From Sphingobacterium alimentarium (lineage in GTDB: Bacteria; Bacteroidota; Bacteroidia; Sphingobacteriales; Sphingobacteriaceae): 58,828 bases of DNA. Under the pieces are notes generated by a model. It saw only the letters and a program-made list of their open reading frames with translations. It ran no database searches and was not told the origin of the DNA. How positions within the stretch are numbered: position 1 is the stretch's first letter; every line of letters begins with the position of its first letter. The stretch spans positions 1 through 58,828 of the forward strand of contig NZ_SMBZ01000020.1 of the NCBI RefSeq assembly GCF_004342685.1, given 5' to 3'. Below are positions 53,138 through 58,828 of the stretch, piece by piece. The translations under genes and the position numbers were made by a program.

Positions 53138-54421
53138 TTATGCTTTTTTGCCCACTTTATGGCCAGCAATGGCATAATAAAGGATAAACAAGTAGGAAGG
53201 TAAAGCAATCCAATACGCTTGATGTGAGCCTATGTGATGCGCTAATTGACCATATAATGGCGGAATTACTGCACCACCAGCGATACCCATTACCAGAATA
53301 CCTGAGGCCGCACTGGTGAATTTACCCACTCCTTTCAAAGCTAAAGGCCAAATCGCAGGCCAAATCAATGAGTTAGCCAAGCCTAATAATGCTACGCAAT
53401 ATAAAGAGGTCATGCCTGAGGTGAAGACGATACCTAAAGTAAAGATAATACCTAGAATCGCACAAAGCTTCAACGCTACTTCTTGTTTAATATATTTTGG
53501 AATAGCAATAATACCAATGATGTAACCTATTACCATGGAAATCATGGTCAATCCTGTGAAAAACTTAGCTTCGGATAAAGGAACACCTATTGATTTACCG
53601 TATGAGATAATTGTATCACCCGCCAATACTTCCACGCCGACGTACAAGAAAAGTGTAATGAATCCTAATACCACGTGCGGGAAAGCCCAAGCACTTTTTT
53701 TGTTTTCGGATAAAGCATGGTGATCTGCTGATTCTTCTTCATCTCCTTGAACATCTGGTAGACGCACTTTAGCGATCCAGAATGCTAATAGTAAAAGAAC
53801 AACTACTATGCCCAAATAAGGATTCACCACTTGCAATGCAACCTCGCTTAAAGCAGCTTCTTTTTCTGCTGGAGTAAGGCTCGCTAATTGTTGAGAAACG
53901 TTATCGGCTGCCTCTAGATTTAAGAATAAGCCTAAAATGATTGGTGCTGTAGCACCTGCAAACTTATTACAGATCCCCATAATACTGATACGCTTAGCTG
54001 CCGTCTCTACAGGACCTAAAATAGTGATGTATGGGTTTGACGCAGTTTGTAAAATAGCCAGTCCACCTCCTATGATGAATAAACCTATTAAAAACACGCC
54101 ATAAATCCTTGTGTATGCTGCAGGGATGAATAATAACGCGCCAAAAGCCATAATAGCCAGAGCGATGGACATACCCTTCTTAAATCCAAATTTGTTCAAA
54201 ACCCAGGTAGATACAGGGGCCATAACAAGATATGCAATATAGAAAGCAGTAGTTACGAAATAGGCTTGAAATTCAGTCAATTCACAAGCAATTTGTAAAT
54301 AGGGAATTAATAATGCGTTCAGCCAAGTAATAAAGCCAAAAATGAAGAATAAGGCTCCAATAATTATCATAGGTCCAACGGTGGAGTTACCGTTTTGTTT
54401 ACTTAGGTTGTGAGAGTTCAT
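53138..54421 (-). CDS. sugar MFS transporter, FucP/GluP type
   Basis: A 427-residue inner-membrane permease with 12 predicted helices. The FucP-like sequence at the start (ALFFIFGFITWLNALLIPYLQ) and LQTASNPYITILGP in helix 4 are the hallmarks of the fucose/glucose/galactose:H+ symporters. Substrate is one of these sugars or a relative. Single gene, with no catabolic genes beside it. Confidence 0.88.
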   Translation of the reverse strand: MNSHNLSKQNGNSTVGPMIIIGALFFIFGFITWLNALLIPYLQIACELTEFQAYFVTTAFYIAYLVMAPVSTWVLNKFGFKKGMSIALAIMAFGALLFIPAAYTRIYGVFLIGLFIIGGGLAILQTASNPYITILGPVETAAKRISIMGICNKFAGATAPIILGLFLNLEAADNVSQQLASLTPAEKEAALSEVALQVVNPYLGIVVVLLLLAFWIAKVRLPDVQGDEEESADHHALSENKKSAWAFPHVVLGFITLFLYVGVEVLAGDTIISYGKSIGVPLSEAKFFTGLTMISMVIGYIIGIIAIPKYIKQEVALKLCAILGIIFTLGIVFTSGMTSLYCVALLGLANSLIWPAIWPLALKGVGKFTSAASGILVMGIAGGAVIPPLYGQLAHHIGSHQAYWIALPSYLFILYYAIAGHKVGKKA

Positions 54422-54551
54422 TAATAGATTTTTATTATGTCAATATTAAGATTAGATTAATTACCGTAGTACAAGACTAATAAAATAAAATGAATTTCAG
54501 AAACTAAATAATTAGAACAAACGATTGATTTTTGTAATATCTTTAATAATA

Positions 54552-54590
54552 AGAGAGACCTCGTGGGGCGAAGTCTCTCTAAAAACCTAA
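54552..54590 (-). terminator. hairpin terminator candidate
   Basis: Arms AGAGAGAC (54552-54559) and GTCTCTCT (54573-54580), with an inner TCG/CGA pair, form a stable stem. On the minus strand, TTATTATT follows, weaker than a pure T-run. It lies downstream of the thioesterase gene and probably ends the kinase-DinB-thioesterase transcript. Confidence 0.6.
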
Positions 54591-54656
54591 ACCGTATCAT
54601 ATTACCAATTGAATGGTACTTATATCTCTAACAGCTCATTGCCGAAAAAGTTTACA

Positions 54657-55079
54657 TTATTTTTTTATTATTGCCACCGTCAATCTGGATACACATATGA
54701 TACGATTTTTTTCGTCTTGAATCTTGATATCCCAAACGTGGGTAGTCCTACCCAAATGGATAGGAATACATCGCGCTGTAGCTACGTTTCCCATTTTTCC
54801 GGGTCTTAAATGATTTGCATTAATTTCTAATCCTACCGCATTGTATTTTTCGGTGTCAATGATCAGAGCAGAAGCTATACTGCCTACAGATTCTGCCAAT
54901 ACGACGGATGCGCCTCCATGCAATATGCCAAATGGTTGTAGTACTTTTTCGGTAATAGGCATCGTAGCTTCTAATGATTCGGGAGTAATTTTGGATGCTT
55001 TAATATCCAAATACCCGGTCATGTATCGAGCGAATAGCTGATTCAATTCGTCCAAGGAATATTCTTTGCGCCAAATCAT
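54657..55079 (-). CDS. hotdog-fold thioesterase (PaaI type)
   Basis: A 140-residue thioesterase. The hotdog motif is FGILHGGASVVLAESVGSIAS (the HGG turn and central helix), then NAVGLEINANHLRPGKMGNVA. Such enzymes release CoA from small acyl-CoAs, including DHNA-CoA in menaquinone synthesis (MenI), which would be useful in this menaquinone-using phylum. Substrate not proven. It follows the DinB gene by 4 bp. Confidence 0.85.
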   Translation of the reverse strand: MIWRKEYSLDELNQLFARYMTGYLDIKASKITPESLEATMPITEKVLQPFGILHGGASVVLAESVGSIASALIIDTEKYNAVGLEINANHLRPGKMGNVATARCIPIHLGRTTHVWDIKIQDEKNRIICVSRLTVAIIKK

Positions 55080-55083
55080 CGTA

Positions 55084-55596
55084 TTAATTATTTAGGTATT
55101 TCTGTTGCATTATAAATTTGTGATGGCTCAGGTGACCCGCTATGACATATATAAATGCCAATACGCTTATTAATCGGTCAGAAGCCATGCCCTTGCGGCT
55201 TAACTCTGTCTCATTAAAAGTTTTGAACAGCGCAATATTCGCTTTCCGAAGGTTAACAAATTCCTCGATGATACTATCAATTTCGCGTTCATTGTGTCTT
55301 CCGTGGGTCACAAACTCATCTTGCTCGAATGAGGCCAGGGCAGTCATGTCATTACGTGCGAAGCGCAATGCACGGTAGGACATCACTCGTTCGGTATCGA
55401 TGATATGACATAATATCTCTTTGATAGTCCATTTTCCTTGGGCATAGCTATATAGCAGTTTGTCTTGCGGAATTTCGCGTATGAATGTAGGAAAAGTTTC
55501 GACTTGTCTGTTCAACTCTTCCATTACATCACCTTGTACGTTTCCTATATAATCTTCGTAAATTGCAGGATAATCGTCAGACTTGAGTAGGTTCAT
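55084..55596 (-). CDS. DinB superfamily protein
   Basis: A 170-residue four-helix-bundle protein of the DinB/YfiT family. The metal-binding His residues are in EILCHIIDTERVMSYR (His) and AGHLSHHKFIMQQ (two His), the typical spacing. Many relatives are thiol S-transferases or of unknown role. Its start overlaps the end of the histidine kinase gene by 20 bp, indicating translational coupling. Confidence 0.85.
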   Translation of the reverse strand: MNLLKSDDYPAIYEDYIGNVQGDVMEELNRQVETFPTFIREIPQDKLLYSYAQGKWTIKEILCHIIDTERVMSYRALRFARNDMTALASFEQDEFVTHGRHNEREIDSIIEEFVNLRKANIALFKTFNETELSRKGMASDRLISVLAFIYVIAGHLSHHKFIMQQKYLNN

Positions 55597-56803
55597 AATT
55601 TAAGTTACTTTTTAGTATTATTCGAAATGTAGTTCCTTTACCAATTTCAGATTCTTTGACATAGATATGGCCCTTATGATAGCGTATCATTCGGCGTGTT
55701 AGACTTAACCCCAATCCCCATCCGCGTTGTCTAGTCGTGAATCCTGGGTGAAAAATAGTATCAAAATTAGACTTTGGAATCCCCTTTCCGGTGTCACTAA
55801 TGTCTATAAAAATTTCCTCTTTCGCAATATTTTCTTTTATAGATACAACAATCTGTCCCTCCGTATCGATGGCATTAACTGCATTTTTGAGTAAATTCTC
55901 AATAATCCATTCGAAAAGAGGTACATTCAGCATAGCTTCTACATGATTGTCCCCGGTCAGCGTAAAAGTTATTTTTTCACTCGTACGTACTTTAAAATAC
56001 TCAATAAAGTTTTCGATTACTTGATACACGTTATGATTGCTGAGAATCGGCCTTGACCCTATTTTTGAGAATCGATCGGCGACGATTTCAAGCCTCGAAA
56101 CATCCCGCTCCATTTCATTGACAACCTCATCGTCTTCTGCATCAAATTTCATCTTAATTAACTCTATCCAGCCCATCAAAGAGGAGATAGGGGTCCCCAG
56201 CTGGTGTGCCGCTTCCTTGGCCATACCGACCCAAACCAAATTTTGTTCGGTGCGTTTAATAAAATTAAATACCGTATAGGCTATGATTAAGAATATGGCA
56301 ATAAGCGATAGTTGGATAATAGGGAATATTTTGAGATTGCGTAGGGCTTTTGAATCATGGTAATATACGGACCATTTTTCACCATTTTCTAGAGTAAGAA
56401 TGATGGGTTGATGCGCATGTTTCATCTTATTGAGCTCACGCTCAAAATATATTGGATCATAGCTCAGCCGGGAAGACAGAGAATCTTCTAGTTTGATATT
56501 CGTCTTGGTGGAATCAAGATCGCGCCAAAATATAATTTTGTCTTCTTTGTCGGTAATAATCGCCGGCAAGGTGAGACTATCGCGAACGGCATATATGAAG
56601 CTAATGAAGTCGTCGTCCACATCCGGCATGGTCATAATACTTCGTGTGCTCATCGCCCACACCTCGGCTTTTGTCCGCTCGGATTGGGAAAGGCTTTTAA
56701 CCAGATAATTGGTATACCAAAGCGAGGCGATGCCTATTGCAGCGGCAAAGACAATCAGTATGACCTTCCAAATCTGTTTATTATTGTATTGATATGCGTT
56801 CAT
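55577..56803 (-). CDS. membrane sensor histidine kinase
   Basis: A 408-residue kinase with two membrane helices (about 12-33 and 160-185) enclosing a ~125-residue periplasmic sensor. The dimerisation domain has the phospho-acceptor His in EAAHQLGTPISSL. The ATPase domain has ENLLKNAVNA (N box), DISDTGKGIP (G1) and GWGLGLSLTRR (G2). No response regulator gene is adjacent, so it is an orphan kinase in this window. DinB and thioesterase genes follow in the same operon. Confidence 0.9.
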   Translation of the reverse strand: MNAYQYNNKQIWKVILIVFAAAIGIASLWYTNYLVKSLSQSERTKAEVWAMSTRSIMTMPDVDDDFISFIYAVRDSLTLPAIITDKEDKIIFWRDLDSTKTNIKLEDSLSSRLSYDPIYFERELNKMKHAHQPIILTLENGEKWSVYYHDSKALRNLKIFPIIQLSLIAIFLIIAYTVFNFIKRTEQNLVWVGMAKEAAHQLGTPISSLMGWIELIKMKFDAEDDEVVNEMERDVSRLEIVADRFSKIGSRPILSNHNVYQVIENFIEYFKVRTSEKITFTLTGDNHVEAMLNVPLFEWIIENLLKNAVNAIDTEGQIVVSIKENIAKEEIFIDISDTGKGIPKSNFDTIFHPGFTTRQRGWGLGLSLTRRMIRYHKGHIYVKESEIGKGTTFRIILKSNLNYEPTQV

Positions 56804-56903
56804 TGACCTCCCGTATTCCCTTACAAAATAAGGAAATTATCCAATATAGCAGATATATGACGGAGGAGAGTTTTTCTAATTCATTTATTAATCTAGAAAT
56901 AAG

Positions 56904-56911
56904 TAATTTTG
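56904..56911 (+). promoter_or_regulatory. -7 box (TAATTTTG) directly before gltX
   Basis: The box ends 4 nt before the ATG at 56916. No TTG is seen at 19-21 nt upstream. Confidence 0.4.
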
Positions 56912-56915
56912 CAGC

Positions 56916-58436
56916 ATGAGTTCACAACAGAAAGTTAGAGTGCGCTTCGCGCCAAGTCCTACCGGAGGATTGCATTTGGGTGGTGTAAGAACTGCCTTGT
57001 TCAACTATTTATTTGCTAGACATCATCAAGGTGAATTTATTTTAAGAATCGAAGATACAGACCAGACACGTTTTGTGTCCGGTGCTGAAGAATATATTAA
57101 TGAATGTCTTGCTTGGTGTGGGATATCTCCAGATGAGAGTCCTTCAAAGCCAGGAGCTTTTGGCCCATACCGTCAAAGCGAGCGTAAATCCTCCTATCGT
57201 CAGTTTGCCGAGCAGCTTGTCGCTAATGGATATGCTTACTATGCTTTTGATACAGCAGACGAATTGGATCAACAGCGTAAGCTACAGCCAAATTTTAGAT
57301 ATTCGCACGAAAACAGAATGAGTCTTCGCAACTCGCTAAGTCTTTCTGAAGCAGAAACGAAAGCTCTATTGGATGAAGGCGTGCCACATACTATCCGTAT
57401 CAAAATGTCTGAAGATGAAGTCGTGTCATTTGAGGACATGATCCGTGGACGTGTATCTTTTGAAACAAAATTAATTGACGACAAAGTTTTGTTGAAAGCT
57501 GATGGGATGCCTACATATCACCTAGCTGTTGTCGTAGATGACAAAGCGATGGAGATCTCGCATATTTTCCGTGGTGAGGAATGGTTGCCATCAGCGCCCG
57601 TACATTTGCTATTATGGGAATATTTGGGATGGAAAGACCAAATGCCGCAATGGGCTCATCTTCCATTAATTCTGAAGCCTGATGGCAATGGTAAATTAAG
57701 CAAAAGAGATGGCGATCGATTGGGATTCCCGGTATATGCAATGAATTGGATAGACCCTAAAACAGGCGATTTGACCAAAGGATTTCGCGAATTAGGATTC
57801 TTACCTGAAGCCTTTGTGAATATGTTGGGAGTATTGGGCTGGAATGATGGTACTGACCAAGAACTTTTTTCTATCGATGAATTAATTTCAAAATTCTCTG
57901 TTGAACGTATCAGTAAGAGCGGAGCGAAGTTTGATTTCGAGAAAGCGAAATGGTTCAACCATGAGTGGATCAAAAAAAGCGACAATGAAAATTTGATGCC
58001 TTACATTGAAAAAGCGTTAGCAATGGCAGGTGTGCTTGATGTTAATTTGGATCGAGTAAATACCGTTCTAAGTGTTGTCAAAGAGAGATTGACTTATGTT
58101 TCTGATTTTTGGGGACAGGCATCCTTCTTCTTCGAAGAACCTAAAGAATACGATGTAGATGCTGTAAAACCGAAATGGAATGCAGATAAAACAATATTCT
58201 TTGAGAATATGCTTGCTGAATTTGAGAAACAAGAAGATTGGACAGCCAGTACTTTGGAGCCTCTTTTCAAAAATAAAGTTGCCCAGTCAGGTATGAAAAT
58301 AGGAGAGTTGATGATGCCGTACCGTATAATGTTGGTAGGAGGTAAGTTTGGCCCTGATGTATTTGTTATTACTGAATTATTGGGCAAAGAAACAGTAATA
58401 ATTCGCGTAAAAAAGGCTTTAGAGTTATTTAAATAG
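56916..58436 (+). CDS. gltX: glutamate-tRNA ligase
   Basis: A 506-residue class I synthetase charging tRNA-Glu. The HIGH motif appears as PSPTGGLHLGG and the KMSKS motif as KLSKRDGD. EDTDQTRFV and GPYRQSERK are typical early motifs. The C-terminal anticodon-binding helices run from about 330. Length is typical. Single-gene unit with its own terminator; its substrate tRNA-Glu(TTC) is encoded at 32.5 kb in this window. Confidence 0.96.
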   Translation: MSSQQKVRVRFAPSPTGGLHLGGVRTALFNYLFARHHQGEFILRIEDTDQTRFVSGAEEYINECLAWCGISPDESPSKPGAFGPYRQSERKSSYRQFAEQLVANGYAYYAFDTADELDQQRKLQPNFRYSHENRMSLRNSLSLSEAETKALLDEGVPHTIRIKMSEDEVVSFEDMIRGRVSFETKLIDDKVLLKADGMPTYHLAVVVDDKAMEISHIFRGEEWLPSAPVHLLLWEYLGWKDQMPQWAHLPLILKPDGNGKLSKRDGDRLGFPVYAMNWIDPKTGDLTKGFRELGFLPEAFVNMLGVLGWNDGTDQELFSIDELISKFSVERISKSGAKFDFEKAKWFNHEWIKKSDNENLMPYIEKALAMAGVLDVNLDRVNTVLSVVKERLTYVSDFWGQASFFFEEPKEYDVDAVKPKWNADKTIFFENMLAEFEKQEDWTASTLEPLFKNKVAQSGMKIGELMMPYRIMLVGGKFGPDVFVITELLGKETVIIRVKKALELFK

Positions 58437-58453
58437 ATATATTATCACGATAG

Positions 58454-58489
58454 AAAAGCCATAACAATCATGTTGTTATGGCTTTTTTT
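58454..58489 (+). terminator. terminator of gltX
   Basis: AAGCCATAACAA (58456-58467) pairs with TTGTTATGGCTT (58473-58484) around a 5-nt loop, followed by T-residues. Confidence 0.88.
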
Positions 58490-58491
58490 GG

Positions 58492-58770
58492 CTATTGACA
58501 ACCTGGAGTTTGTTTCAGATTTTCCTTTAGTACGATTTCACTGATAGGAATGGAATTTAAATAGTCTCTGTTCAATTTAAATCCATATCCTGAGGGTAAT
58601 GACGTTTTCAATGGGTCTAGAAATCCATTCTCATCTACAGCAATAAGTTGACTGGTAATCTGCCCGCCGAAGAACCCTTTGGGTCGCTGGCCTACGATTA
58701 ATTCATCCGCCGCTGCCCATCGTGCAATATCATTCCTGACTTGTCCCCTTGTAGAACTAAGAAAATATAT
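58492..58770 (-). pseudogene. RagB/SusD family protein, C-terminal fragment
   Basis: A 92-codon open frame ending at the TAG at 58494-58492. The product runs RGQVRNDIARWAAADELIVG, then QRPKGFFGG, and ends LNSIPISEIVLKENLKQTPG. This is the C-terminus of a SusD-like glycan-binding lipoprotein (usual ending IP..EL..NPNLTQNPG). A TGA at 58773-58771 closes the frame upstream, and the remaining 55 bp to the window end show no continuation. Signal peptide and TPR core are missing here. A frameshift, not only a truncation, could explain this. Confidence 0.75.
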
Positions 58771-58828
58771 TCAATTGATAATCAGTATTTTATTTAATAA
58801 AAAATCGTAATTTGTCGCACTAAGGGTG

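Noticed and set aside
1132..58828. A 12-nt match (GCACTAAGGGTG) near 1132 and at the window end, as a possible direct repeat or attachment site
   Set aside because: Matches of this length are expected by chance many times in 59 kb, and neither copy lies at a tRNA or integrase.

Overview
The window is chromosomal DNA from a Bacteroidota bacterium, most likely family Sphingobacteriaceae (Sphingobacterium/Pedobacter-like). The basis is the lineage-typical gene set: an LpxC-FabZ fusion, a PorX-type response regulator with a PglZ domain, a GLPGLI/WG-repeat secreted protein, a RagB/SusD remnant and a FucP-type sugar transporter. It also carries Bacteroidota-type promoters (TTG, 19 nt, TAnnTTTG), few Shine-Dalgarno sites, and AT-rich intergenic DNA with strong hairpin terminators. 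This assignment is an inference from sequence, not a database result.

Layout. 0-3 kb: a DUF3024 gene, a 0.8-kb gene-poor stretch, then a small envelope cluster (YtxH, holin-like membrane protein, basic unknown protein). 3-10 kb: a Na+/solute symporter and serine carboxypeptidase pair, trmB, a PH-like membrane protein, a GLPGLI/WG-repeat protein and an M23 peptidase. 10-17 kb: mutY, ssb, pheS, a degenerate Rieske-like lipoprotein, a TetR regulator, an RlmD-type rRNA methyltransferase and an OmpA lipoprotein. 17-25 kb: miaB, a sigma-54 activator, lptE, a TPR protein, secG, groES-groEL, an MtfA-like peptidase and a DUF2752 protein.

25.5-32.5 kb is the accessory region. It holds a 21-bp perfect inverted repeat and a SMEK-domain gene destroyed by a frameshift, a nonsense codon and insertion of an IS200/IS605-type element. 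That element has an intact tnpA and a tnpB with one in-frame stop. Then come a BCCT transporter, a 19-cysteine four-helix copper-binding protein and a tyrosine integrase lacking its catalytic domain, next to tRNA-Glu(TTC). This looks like a decayed integrative element or genomic island.

32.6-58.8 kb returns to core genes: GH20 hexosaminidase, ribH, a TPR protein, a CapD/WbpM dehydratase, an ald-esterase-TlpA operon, an orphan ABC ATPase, a sigma factor/anti-sigma/outer-membrane protein unit, and porX-tsaE. These are followed by the lipid A cluster (HD protein, lpxD, lpxC-fabZ, lpxA, ABC ATPase), efp, a folate cyclo-ligase, a sugar MFS transporter, a histidine kinase/DinB/thioesterase unit and gltX. 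The end of the window carries only the C-terminal part of a SusD-like gene.

I see no intact, clearly new multi-gene system. The most interesting signals are: the layered inactivation of the SMEK gene by an IS605-like element that may still be mobilisable; -7 promoter boxes only 4-6 nt before the start codons of pheS, rlmD, lpxD and gltX, suggesting leaderless mRNAs; an EF-P with Asn at the usual modified Lys; a cluster of TGTCA/TGACA repeats before groES; and the 21-bp inverted repeat at 25.85 kb.
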